The notes beneath the pieces were generated by a model. It saw only the letters and a program-made list of their open reading frames with translations, did no database searches and was not told the DNA's origin. DNA of 64,000 nt, taken from Ceratodon purpureus. Its lineage: Eukaryota; Streptophyta; Bryopsida; Pseudoditrichales; Ditrichaceae. Of the stretch, positions 33,175 to 52,783 are shown piece after piece. The number at the start of each line of letters is the position of its first letter. Position 1 is the stretch's first letter. The translations under genes and the position numbers were made by a program. Where the stretch lies: NCBI GenBank assembly GCA_014871385.1, contig CM026433.1, positions 7,041,528 to 7,105,527 of the forward strand, written 5' to 3'.

Positions 33175-34325
33175 TTATTTTATTTTATTTACTTTCGGAT
33201 CCAACTTCAGCATCTCCAAGTTGCTGTAGGAAGTAACTCTAGGCGTTCCAGCAAAAATTCTCTCCTCCGCTGCCAATCTCATGTTCCGGGCCACACACCC
33301 AAACTCAACTGCTGCCCTTCCACAGGTGATGAAATTCAGCGGCTTCGCCAGCACCTGTATACTCTCTCCGAAATATGCCACCTCTCTAGGCTTCTGCCCA
33401 GGCTCTAGAGTCAAGATCGCCGGCCGGAAGATGGACAGCTGAGTGAACCCCAAAGCCCGGAGATCATCCTCCAGCTTGCCCTTCACCCTCACTGATGCAA
33501 ACCACGACTTGGACGACACCCCAGGTGCGGTGACCACGGCAAAGTGCGTTGGGATGTCTGGGTTTGCCTCCTTGTAGAGACGAGCCGCTTGGAGAGGATA
33601 ATGGTGGTCAATCTTCTCCAGATTTGCCACGCTGCCTGCCAGGGCGGAGCTCGTGCCCATGGTGGACAAGCCCACGTTGTGTCCCTTGAAAAGAGAGGCA
33701 TGCTCCTGGAGGTTGTCGAAGTCGACAACGTGCTGCTCCAACTTCTCCTTCCCCTCGCCGTCGTATTCCACAGGACGGCGTCCCAAAGTTACCACACGAT
33801 TGAATCTGGGCGACTTTGCTAGCTCCTCCACCAACCTTCTACCAACCATTCCTATGCCAAAAAAAATATATCGTCACCTCCAGCTTCAAACAGTGGTATT
33901 GCCGTTACTTGAGGTAATTGTGACTAAACCATCTACTAATGCACTAGAACAAAAGGACTTCTACACTGAGCATGTTCAATCAAATGTGGCCAACTTCACT
34001 CAGAATTCCACTTTAGCTTGAGGGAATAAGTCCCTCTTTTCTACTAGACTTGCTGCTAGTTGAATCTCTGATCAGCATATTACTCTAGCTGATATATTTA
34101 AGATATCTGATCAGCATCACTCTAGCTTATTAACAGTGATAAAGATCTGATAAGCTCTGATCAGACACCTATGTTTTAACGTTGTAAGGCTCAGAGAGGT
34201 TAGAGTGAATTGGTAATCCATAACCACGTGCTAGTAAAAGTGTTATGAAAAGTGGGGTTACCTGTGCCTCCAACGATGAAAGCCGACATGGGTTGATCGT
34301 TGCCGGAATCTTTCTCGTCTGCCAT
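33175..34325 (-). CDS. HTATIP2: HTATIP2/TIP30-like atypical short-chain dehydrogenase (2 exons)
   Basis: Exons are complement 34262-34325 and 33175-33851, intron phase 1; product 246 aa, close to human HTATIP2 (242 aa). It is an NAD(P)-binding Rossmann protein. The dinucleotide motif GGTGMVG is at residues 19-25 and is split by the intron, followed by the TLGRRP motif. LSTMGT, HFAVVTAPG and SVRVKGKLE then mark the atypical-SDR fold. At the usual YxxxK site the Lys is kept (145) but the Tyr is Ser (141), so classic dehydrogenase catalysis is doubtful. FRPAIL follows, as in the family. The start is the first ATG in the short exon 1. Family role in plants is poorly known; cofactor binding is likely, the reaction is not. 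Confidence 0.88.
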
Positions 34326-36894
34326 GGCTGCCTCAGGACACGAGTACAGGGAAATCAATCGATCAATCACAACTGATGGAAATGTTAGCTGTCGCCGGGG
34401 GATCTGTGAATGTATATGAGGCGTGTCTACCTTGACAAGCAAGCCAAGTGTGTCATGTGACGTCTGCCTTGACAATCAAGCCAGGCATCTCGAATGACGT
34501 CCATTCAATTGGCAGAGCTGAGAATAGCTTGGAAGTTGCGAGGAGGATTTCCATGGAACGACAGCTACAGTCAAAAGCTTTGTTGAGTGAGAAATTTAGA
34601 CAGTGGACAAGAACTTGAAGAGGAGAAGAACTTCAGAAGTGTATTTTTGTTTTACTTCCAAAATCTGCCTGCCAATTGATAGTTCAATTTTACAGTAAAG
34701 TACGAAAATGACTCGGATTGGGCAGGAAAGTCGTTTTGATTTATGGTCTTTTTTAACGAATCGAGAGTCAAAATAGAGAATACATGGAGATTTGGAATAT
34801 TAGAGTTATTTGCGAAGTTCATTTAACTCGCACAGTGTTGATCTGTGGGTGAAGTTTTGGTTATTGCATAATTGTTGTTTGAGTTCTTATTGGGCAACAA
34901 ATAGTACATGCTGGAAAATTTAGTGCGATCTTTAGTAAAGAATCACTATTGAATCGATTGGGTTTCGGAGCAAACTTTTGCATGAACCCGCGAGGGAGGA
35001 TGGGAAGAATCACAACGAGGCTATTTCTGAGTACAATAATTCATATGGAAATGCATGTCGTTAGTAACTTCAGCAACGCTCTTGCTTGGTTTCTGTTTTT
35101 CTCTTCCATGCATCAAGGTGGGCTTGACTGGAAGAACTCCAGAACTTGGAAGGAATTCCAGAGTGGCACTGAACTAAAGTCTTTAGTAACCCATTTGCTC
35201 CTTGGATTGTTAGACGGAAAGAGTTCAAAACCGATTCACGATAAAGACGTGCATTTCATGTTCATGACGCATCAAAAATCAGTGCAAAGAACAAAGGCAA
35301 CTTTTCACACACGTCCAACAATGGCCTTGCACCTTTAAAATACCTCGCAATAATTAGAACCACATTCAAGAACATCTTCAAGGTGATGTTCATGGACACG
35401 TACGATGCTCATAGATAACCATGAAGGTTGAACGACTCTTCTAATTAAGCACATAGATACCATCTTCAAATTCAGCAGGATCCTAGTACAAAGAGCAGAA
35501 ACGGAACCAAATATTAGACAAAACAGACATATAACAGTTTAAGTGTGTAAAGCAGCAAATTCAGGTCAAAGCCAAAGGGTGTCAAATATCTGAGCAATCA
35601 ACCAAAACGTGCAAAGAAAGAACAATTCTGATGGAGAAGCCGGATTTGTTTCATTAAATCAATTTTCATAAATACAAATGCCAAAGTTGTAAATTCTTAG
35701 TCAGATATTGTTTCTATCTGGCAACCTTTAACTATTACAGAGTTCAAGAGGCTCCTAAGTACTTTGAGTAAATCACCAGAGTCCTGTCCACGTCAAAAAG
35801 GCACATCTTGTTAAACAGGCAATATGATGAAGCAAAAACTGTTGCAAGTGGCTCAAGAGAGCAGGTTTACAAATGATTTCTAGGTTGTTAAAACGGATGT
35901 TCACTTCTCATTCAGATAACCTGAAACAAGCACCTTGGGTAACCCACACTGGCTTCACAAAGTTGATCTTGAAGGTGCACATTTGAGTCTTACAGGTTTG
36001 TAAAACGAAGTCAATAGTAATACAAATGCTTCAGTGATAACTCAACTTGGAGACAAGTGAAATGGACTGAACAATGAATTGCTATTCGATGTAATTATGA
36101 GCACAATTCAGGTCAATTCATACGCAATGAAATAAACTGAGCACTTACCTCTTTATATCGCTGTCACTTAACTTCAAGCCTTCAAAGCTCTGCACAAGGA
36201 AACAATAAACTCAGCAACAAATAGCTGATATCAATACCCAGCAATGCCTACTTACATTTAAGATGAGTACCCCGGACTGAGTGGTTCAATACGCAAAGAG
36301 CAGCATAGACGATTAGGACGCATGGGAAATCCGTTCAATATCTCGGTCCGTATATTAATATGTTGACAAAATACATGATTGGTGTCCACAAATCATGGAT
36401 CACCATTTAAGGTCTATCTACGAGTGATACTACACCAGCACATGCAGTTGAAACCTGCACTAATTGTATGCAGAATGTGAGACCCCTAAACATATGTATG
36501 GGCTTCGTCTCTACACAATTCTGCACATCACGAAATACGAGACATTTCATGAGCATGGATATATTAAACTGGCTGACCTGATACATCAGTGGATAAATCC
36601 GAATTTCGCAGTTTCAATCACGTCGCAAAACACACCGATCTGGTCTAGCGAGAGGCAGAGACCCATGCTTCCATGTCCAGAGAAAGATATGTTCCAGAGT
36701 ATCTCCTCATGAAAGACTTCTCCTATGTTCTATAGGTACGGAAGGCCATGTTCGCACATAGAATGCACTCTGGTCCATCCAACCTAGTGGGATGGCAGGA
36801 ACAGACTACTGACTAAGAAAGCCCTATTGTACACATTTTCCAGCAGTTATTGTTCATAGCTTGGTTCGCAGAAGGGTTAAAACCACGGAAGGAG
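34326..36894. other. Intergenic DNA with some splice-like signals on the minus strand
   Basis: No confident gene. The ORF at 34949-35338 (+) shows no family. On the minus strand, 36148-36190 is bounded by GTGCAG and GTAAGTG and can read SFEGLKLSDSDIK, and near 35490-35449 an acceptor is followed by DPAEFEDGIYVLN and a stop. These two do not join in phase directly. They may be 3' UTR exons of YAK1 or pieces of an unrecognised gene. Confidence 0.35.
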
Positions 36895-44644
<7,750 letters not shown>

Positions 44645-47110
44645 GATGCCTAGTGCAGAGAATCTAGCAGCAAGTCTGGACCTAAAGCAACCTTTCGTTC
44701 TCCACCAATTATAGCCAGGAATCCACCAAATCCTGGTGTGATCAAAGCACAGCCCTCGCTCATATCAATCCACGATGGCGTATCCACGGTGATTCTGCCC
44801 CGCTGACAATCTCGTTCGTATGTCAAACTCCAAATCCTCCTCAATTCTCCAAATAATAGACAGCACATGCACCGAACACTAAGAGATTAAACCTTCTTCC
44901 GTTTCCTATTTTGCTCTTCTCCCCCTTCCTGTAAACCCGCGCCAATGATTCACAATATTAGTGGACATCCGATGACTGCACCCCCAACCGAAAAGCCATA
45001 AAGATGCGTTTATTTGGCGTAAAGCCGTGCATATAAATCCTACTAACCCAACCCCTCTGTCCAACTCGCTAGCCTCAAATGTGACAGCACCAGAAAGACA
45101 TAAGAAACAGGCATTAGGCCCATCCTATCCTACTTGACAAAAAGGGAATCAAACCACTGAATCAGCGTCCCAAAGCCGGTGCACCATCCCAAACTCTGAA
45201 CCTACATAATTCACCGCTTACTGTTCTACTGCAACTCCCTGACATCATACCTATAGTCGCAAACTGGTTGGCAATCGCTTAATCTAGAAGACATTGCAAG
45301 AGTGCTCGACCCACAAACAAGAAGTAATATAAACAATCACGGAAGCAAGCACGTCTCAACCAGAACCCGAGAAAACCACAAGATCGTTTCCCAAAGTCCT
45401 ACTCTTCCACGTCTCAATTGCCAGGGACATGGAACCGAGAGAGATAACCCAGGAACCGGAACGATTAAAAGCGAATAAAACTGATCGCATCTACGTTACG
45501 ACAGTGATAACGTGAAGGGCTAAACAACTGGGTAGTAAGCGAATGAGATTGCACCAACCTACATTACAACACACTACACAAACTCCATCTCCAACACGCG
45601 AAACTTTCCAAACCATGAGGAATTTCCGACACTCTCACTTCACCCTCGAGGTTTAACAGAACCCCGTCACCCGGACAACTAAAACGACAACGAACTGTTC
45701 TCTTACCATCCCTGCACTCCCAATTGGCAGGGGTTTAAGATCACCAAACCACCCCCAATGATGTCCCCATTTGTCCGCTACCCTAACGACACCGCACTAC
45801 ATCCCAGATGATACCTTCCCTCCCACATCATCCACTCGAAATTCCGCCTCATATAAGCGCCTCGGGAGTACGCTTATGAGTGCATGCACGCCCAGTCGCC
45901 GTACTCCGAACCATCCAAACAGGCCACCATTCCCGAAAATTCCAACGAAATGCATTATTCTCCAAAAAAACGAAAAATCCAAAACCGGCTAACCTTCACC
46001 GCATCAATCCCTCTCTCCTCCTCACGCACTTCTCATCTCCTCTCCTCTCCTCTCATCCTCGTAACCAATACCTCTCACACGAAAACGCAAACTCCAACTC
46101 CACACACACACAATCCGCCGGGGAATCATCACTCGTCGAATTCTCTGCACGCTCTCTCTCTCTCTCGGTCGCTCTCTCTTGCGCTTTCGCTCTCTCTTTC
46201 TCTCACTCTATCTCTCTATGCGAGAAGTGACGGCACCATACCGGAAAAGCAGAGCGTGACATGCATCCGCAGCATAACCGAATTCACGCCGCGGTCGAGC
46301 GCCATTAAACACAAACACACACATACACACACGCTAGAATCGTTCTCCACGTGACGGAACCGGCGCTCACCGCGGGATGATAATCTTCAGGTGAACCGGG
46401 AGGTAATCGGACGCCCGGAGAGCCATCGGCAATGAGAGGCGATGCGAGGCGAGGGAGGCGAGGGAGGTGAGGTCGAGGAGGTCGAGCGGGCTCAATTCGG
46501 CACGGGAGGAGGCGCGGCGGGGCTCGTCGGGTAGCGGCGGGCGTGGGGCGGAGGCGGCGCGGGTCGGGGGGGCGCGGAGAGCAGCGAGGCGGACGCCCAT
46601 GGCGCAGGAAGCAGGCGGGGCGGAGGTCCGTGCGCCATCGCCATAGCTCGCTCCTCTCCTCCTCGTCGTCTCCGTTTCTTCTCCGACCAAACCTTCTCTC
46701 TCTCTCGTCTCCCCGGGAACACGCTCCTCATCCATCACCCATCCAACCCTCGCCCGTTCCTCATCCGTCTCTACTCAAATTTCACTACGTTCATCATATT
46801 TTCGTTTGATATTCATCTGAGTGTCGTTGAGGGAACCACTTCCCGGGATTCGAGAACGCGCTCTTCGTCTGGGGATCGTCTCGGGAGGTGGTTCCGGGAG
46901 GGCGGTGTTCGTCCGGGTATCTACCGGATTTATCCCTGGTGTTGGGTGGGTATAATCTAGGTTTTGGAGGGTATTGGTATGGGTATGGGGCTGTTCATCC
47001 AGGATCTCGCGTGGAGGGTGGTGAGAGGTTCCGGGGGCGTGGGAGGGCGCTTCGTCTACGCTTCATGTTGAAGGGATTTGCTTCGGGGGACCCGCGGACT
47101 TAGAGCTGTT
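44645..47110 (-). promoter_or_regulatory. Upstream region of YAK1 with a possible extra 5' exon
   Basis: A minus-strand open frame (46738-46371) ends at a strong donor (CCGCG, then GTGAGC). An acceptor at 44664-44665 (GCTAG) begins a segment that reads in frame through FSALGI into the YAK1 start codon. So a 5' exon of about 370 bp is possible, either UTR or an N-terminal extension of about 130 aa. The GC-rich block at 46380-46740 resembles a promoter/first-exon region. The stretch 44900-45900 holds nothing else I can support. Confidence 0.4.
46140..46216. repeat. Imperfect CT microsatellite
   Basis: CTCTCT runs interrupted by GG, TTGCG and TTT; a short CA-rich tract follows at about 46311-46331. 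It creates low-complexity Ser/Leu ORFs that I do not accept as genes. Confidence 0.8.
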
Positions 47111-49939
47111 CCGGTTGCCGTTTTTAGTACCCTATTTCCGTGAAGCCCGTTCGTGTTTTGCTTTTTCTGTGTTTGGATGTGTGTTTCTCATGGGTAAGGG
47201 ATAAGTGTCGTTTTTGTAGGTGATTTATGATTAGATTTGAAAAAAATTAGGTGTTTGAAAGTGTTTGGAATCATATTGACCAAAAATTGGATTAGAAGAG
47301 TAGATTTGTGGATGTTGTATGTGATTTTTGAAAAAAGTTTATAAGTTGTGGATGAGTATTTGTTGTGAAACCTTGTTCATTCGATGTTAGGGTAAATTCT
47401 TTTGTTCATTTGGTATTGTGGGAATGGATTTTAGAATGGTTCTTCTTTTATACTTACTTCATTTGATGTTAATGAAAATACGGAAAAGATTATATCTGGT
47501 AGTGTACATAGTATTTTGTATGATAAGTTATTTTCTATAGGTGATATTATTCAAAACTCATTGGGTTGTTTGGGCTTTTGAAGACATTTAACATTGGTGA
47601 TATTGCCATAAATTTTATGATTAGTGATGATTAAATTAATTACAATTGGTTATACTGATTACCATTTTAAGTGTGATTTTCACTCAATCTTCCCCAAAAA
47701 AATTATGAATAAAATGCAATGAACCTATATCAATACACAGTTAGATTTGGTGCAAATCACACAAATTAGATGACCAAGTTACAGGTTGGGTTTCTACGAA
47801 GTAGGCTTAGACCCAAATAAAATTTCAGATACTTGAAGGTTGGGTACCACCACATGAATTGTGATTAATTCCAAAAACATAGAAATATTCCCAGCTGCCT
47901 TGGAAAATTCCCAGTTCCCTCAGTTCCCTGACTCAGCCCCCCAAACCTCAACTCAAAAACCTACAAGGAATCAACTACACCCTCCACCATCTAATACCCA
48001 ATTGCTCAAAAAACCCAAAACCCAAACCCAAACCCAAACCCGACAATCACACACATAATCTCCATAACCCCCATAATCACATGCATATGCTAATACAGGC
48101 AAAACCCACTTCCACACAGAGTTGCGATTCCCCCACCACTGTTGCGATTATTCTGATTCTGATTTGTGCGAGATTTCATTCGGCCTCCTCCCAAGTTAGA
48201 ATGGTGATACCTACCACACCTAACCCCAACTTGTAGTGCACTTTGCCTCCGGCTTTGGAATCTTGGATTGTGTAATCCAGTAAAGTCTGGATGGTACATG
48301 GGGTGACAATCAGGTTGTAAGATTGAGTAATTCCAAGAGATTCATGACGATGGGTTTCTTTTTGTTCGAGTTTGGGATGGGTTAATGCAGTTGAATATGA
48401 TGTTGATGTGGCGCCTGTGGAGATGGGGGACTGTTTTATTTTGGACGTTGCTTCCGAGTACAGGAGATGCTTTTGATGGTTTTGAGGCATGGTGGGTGGA
48501 TTGATTGGGGTGCGGTTTTGGGAGGTGCATGAATGGGGTTGGAGCGTGATGGTGATGTTGATGCTTGACCAAAGGGTGTTTCTCTTTTTTTTTCTTCTCA
48601 TATCAAAAGTCTGTTTTTTACCTTCATGTTTTCACTCTGTAGATTTTATTTTATTTTCTTGCTCTTCTTAGAGAATATTGAGAGAACGTCAAAGACATTC
48701 AATTTCACCCCTCCTTGATTATTTAAATCAATCTGTATCATTATCCAAAAGATGCTTATAAGAAAATGCTCTTCTGATTGTTATGTTTTTTCTCATTTTA
48801 CGGATGACAATGTGAGTCTAAAAATCAAGAATTCAAAGTGACGTATTTCCTTTGACATACATTATCAAAAATAACATAAATGGACAATGATTTAGGGGAA
48901 TTTGTGAATGTTATCAAATTAGTCAACTTCCAATAAAATTCTAATTTTTTATGTCTATTTCTCACTCAATATAGATTCTTTTTACAAGCAATTCTAGTGA
49001 ATTATTAATGCAATTCAACCATTTGTTGTAATCAATGCGTTTTATAAAACATTTACAAAGATTTTAGTATAATACAAATTATATAGTTCAATATACTTTT
49101 GGCATTATAATAAAAATTTACTTTATCAATGAATAAATAGATTAGTTCAATGAACAAAATTAAAAAATAACTACGAACACAAAGAAAACTATATTGTAGA
49201 TGGCATTGAAGTAGAAAATATCAGATACTTCAATAATATGATGAATATAGAAATGACAAATAAAAGTCTACATGATGATTACGTCAATTTAAAAAACCTT
49301 AACCATGAAAAAACTCAAATGATGGTAACCTGTAGTTCTCAAGAACCAAAAGTAAGTGGCTTTGGTTTGCTCTGGACATGAAGGAATGTTACCATTGTGG
49401 GGCATAGGCACACTCGAAGATCTAGTATTATTAGCCTTGTCTCTTCCTTTGATTACAGTTCAAGAGCTTTAAGCCGGTGCTTTCATTTTGAACTTATTCA
49501 AAAGCATGTTTAATTTCTATTTGTGAGCTTCGTACTTTTGTGTTTCGTGTTTTACGGTATTACGGTAGTTTCAAACATTTGTACGTATTGTCTTGAAACT
49601 TTGTAATTGTTACGAAATTGACACTTTGTAACTGTATTTCTTACTACAATTCATAACTATATTTATAAATGACTAATTTATTTTTATCTAAAATATATAC
49701 AATATTATCTAACAACTTTTACTTTTAAATCTACTTTCAAATTCGGTTTTAAAATTAAAAACTTTTATTATCTTTTTACTTTAGCTTCATTATATAAGAT
49801 TCATCACATAAGATTGTTTTATATTATTCAAAATATAAGGCTTGTGATTATCCTCAACGATCTTCCATATTTTTTTTACTGAAATAAATTCATCCCTTAA
49901 AGTGAAAGAAGTTGACATTTTTACGTGAGTTATTACACA
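47111..49939. other. AT-rich intergenic DNA, no gene seen
   Basis: Mostly A/T-rich. A short run of CCCAAA units lies at 48011-48041; it is not the plant telomere unit CCCTAAA. ORFs near 48090-48601 overlap on opposing frames and have no family likeness. Confidence 0.45.
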
Positions 49940-51161
49940 ATGGCCTTCAATGCTGCATTATGGAGTCAACTCCCTTTAGAAGTTGTTGAACAAGTATTGG
50001 CTTTCCTACCAATGCCGGATTTGTGTAGATATTGCACTACATGCAAAATATGGAATGAGCTCATCAACAACTCCGCCTTCAGTGTACTACATATGCGCAA
50101 TAGAAACCTTTTATAGAAATACATTCTATTACCACTTCCATTCAAATAGGACATAGAGGGTATGTGGATGGGAGCCAAGTATTGTGTTTCCTTGACATTA
50201 GCTCAAAGAAATGGTACTTGTTGAAACCTCGTGATGCTCTTGAAACGTCATTTCTATTTGACCCTCAACACTTTCAAATTGTGGCGATGGATGGAGGTCT
50301 TGTGCTTCTCGAAGCTCTCAAGGGAGCTTCTATACTATGTCATCATGAAAGTGGTTGTACACAACTATGTTTGTGGAATCCTATAAAGGACATGAAGATT
50401 ATATTGCCATGTGTCCCAAATCATGACAGTGCTTCATTCATAAATTTTGTTGTTGATGACATTGTCGGAACTTTCAAGGTATTTATTATGTCAAGACGAT
50501 ATTGGGACAATTGTGTGGTGGGCATATATGATTCCGTTATAAAGGAGTGGAAGACCTCAAGCAAACTTGAAATGAACAATATAAGCATCTGTTCTATCCT
50601 ACAAAGTATTCTATTTCAAAATCTTTTATACATTTTATATTTTGCGTATGATGAAATTCACAGTTCACGTGGACACTATGAATTATGGAGGTACAACCAT
50701 GTTGAAGATATTTGGGAAAGATTGCATTTTATAGAGGGTTGCTTTGCCGAATGTAGTTACATCGAATATAGAGTGATTGGACAATTTGTTGTAAGTTGCA
50801 ACCGTCTTTTTGCGACGTATTGGAATAACTCACAAGGTATATTTGAAGTGCTTGAAATTGATATCCAAAGAAGGTCCACGAAGGTATTGTTGACATGGAC
50901 AAGAACGCACATATTGAGAATTTTTGATATATGTGTCAATGTATTTTATAATTATCTTGCCATATATATTATCGGTTTCAATAAGTCCCTCATGCTTGTG
51001 TCCATTTTATCAAGAAATATTGTTATTTTTGATGTAGAAACAAAAAAAAAACCTATTTTGATTGGCCTCAACTTCCTTTGAGAAAATTAAGGGTGGAAGA
51101 GGAGAGTTATTCATTGATGGGGAAGCAAATGGACTTTCTTCTTCCTGGTATTGATAAGTAA
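49940..51161 (+). pseudogene. F-box protein gene, broken by two frameshifts
   Basis: The first frame starts with ATG at 49940 and encodes an F-box (WSQLPLEVVEQVLAFLPMPD ... WNELI), the SKP1-binding motif of SCF ubiquitin ligases. That frame stops at 50116. From about 50104 a different frame stays open to 51081 and has the body of the same protein type: YVDGSQVLCFLD, KWYLLKPRD and a kelch-like substrate region. Near the A10 run at about 51042-51051 the frame changes again, and the natural C-terminus (WPQLPLRKLRVEEESYS ...) runs to the TAA at 51159-51161. So two single-base-scale shifts are needed. Either it is a young pseudogene, or the homopolymer shift is a sequence error and the first is a tiny intron. 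No other stop codons were seen in the body, so decay is recent. Confidence 0.75.
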
Positions 51162-52783
51162 CCAATTATGTAACTTGATGTAGACTTTATTCTCTATATA
51201 ATAAAATGCTTATTTTATAGGCCCTTGTATCACAATGTATCTTGATATATTTACTTCCTATGTTATTTACTGTAGCTTAGCATATATATTTTGGAAAAAT
51301 CCACAAATGAGGGCATTTGTCCTTAGAGTGCTCTAAAAACTGCATTATATTGATAGTTGACCCATGAGAGTCAAGACTTCCGAGTATTCTAAAATCTACA
51401 AGTATGATTTGTCTATAACACAATTTTCATGCTCATGGTAAGACCACGGTAGGTGAGATCTATGTGATTGAATGATACAAATTCATTGAATGCCACTATG
51501 TTATTTTTTAGGATTAAAAAAAACGCATCTAATGATTTCCTAATGTATACTAGTGTGGAATTGGATTCATTAACTTCAAGATATTATAGTTCCTTAATTT
51601 ACTCCAAGATGGAATCAAAGCTCCTACCTAGAAGGCAAGGCCCATCAAAAGATCAATAGTTGCAAATGACCTTGCAACAACTCATGACTACACCATTAAA
51701 CAATAGTGCCACAGTTCAAAATGGAATAAATTAGTTCATAATATGTAGTAGTACCAGCTTTTGATCCCAATGCAATATGCCCTTCCTGAAAGGACAGGGC
51801 CCAACAAATCACTTGTTTCTGTCTACAGGGGGTGAATCATTCACTTCAAAACACAAATCTTAATAAAACAAGGATGGAGGCTCCCACTGTTCATCCTTTT
51901 AGAATCTCTAACACCGATATAAACCCCATTTTTTTATAACCTGAAAAAAAAACCAATGTATTGGACATTTTTAAAGTATACCCACATAGCAATTGTAAAG
52001 CACATCCTTTTATGTTCCTTAACATGGGTGAAATGTCCTTTCCGTTTTTATGATTTTGGCGTGTGCACAAATTAAACATATTTTGCTTCAAGGGAATCGA
52101 AGATTGCAACTGCTTCTCGAAGATTGCAACTACTTCACAGGAGATTCCAATAACAAGCACATGAAAAGTTATATATTTTATCAGTTCTCAGGAAAGGGTC
52201 TCGTGATCATTGCATACCCCACATGCAACAAAAATTGGCCAGCTTCGAGTCAGAACGGCAATCATATTGCTGAGTCATCAAACTGGTTGCACAAAATATA
52301 GATCAAGGGTGACTAAGCAGATGCTGTAACTTGGGAACCATTCCATTACAAAGATAATCGAGTCAGAGGGAAAATTAAAAGGATGCTGAAATTATTGGGC
52401 CTCATCTGCCCAATAGAGCCAGGATGAATGGGTCCAAATAACAATATAACCTGTGGATGCTCTGGTGAGGTTCTAGTCTTTTGAATCTGGCTACCTCATT
52501 GGTTCTTCGGAAATGTATCTTTAACTGATTTGCATCACCATAAGGCAGAGTATTGAGTGAATTTGTGATTTGAAAACATTATGCTCTTCCCTCAAAGGGC
52601 TCAGTGGTATATTGGTTGGTCATTGGGAATAGAAATGGGATGAATTGGTGTTCGGAGCTGCGGTGTTATTGCCTTTGCATAACCAAATGAGGTAACTACT
52701 GTAGAGGACTCATTTAAGGAAATGCAGTACCGGTATGCAGAACCTTGAGGACGTAGTCTGGTAATCTGATAGTTCTTGCTAAA
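51162..52783. other. Intergenic DNA and 3' UTR of the S5 gene, no gene seen
   Basis: Short ORFs (51468-51659, 51891-52160, 52050-52301) show no family likeness. Confidence 0.45.

Noticed and set aside
34949..35338. 129-codon plus-strand ORF
   Set aside because: No domain, no splice context, and composition like surrounding non-coding DNA.
45771..46354. Ser/Leu-rich ORFs on the plus strand
   Set aside because: Produced by the CT and CA microsatellites upstream of YAK1.
48011..48041. CCCAAA run as an interstitial telomere
   Set aside because: The unit lacks the T of the plant telomere unit CCCTAAA, and the run is short.
52590..52640. tRNA-like GGCTCAGTGGTATATTGG
   Set aside because: It resembles a D-arm, but no acceptor stem, anticodon arm or TTCGA-type T-arm follows at the right distances.
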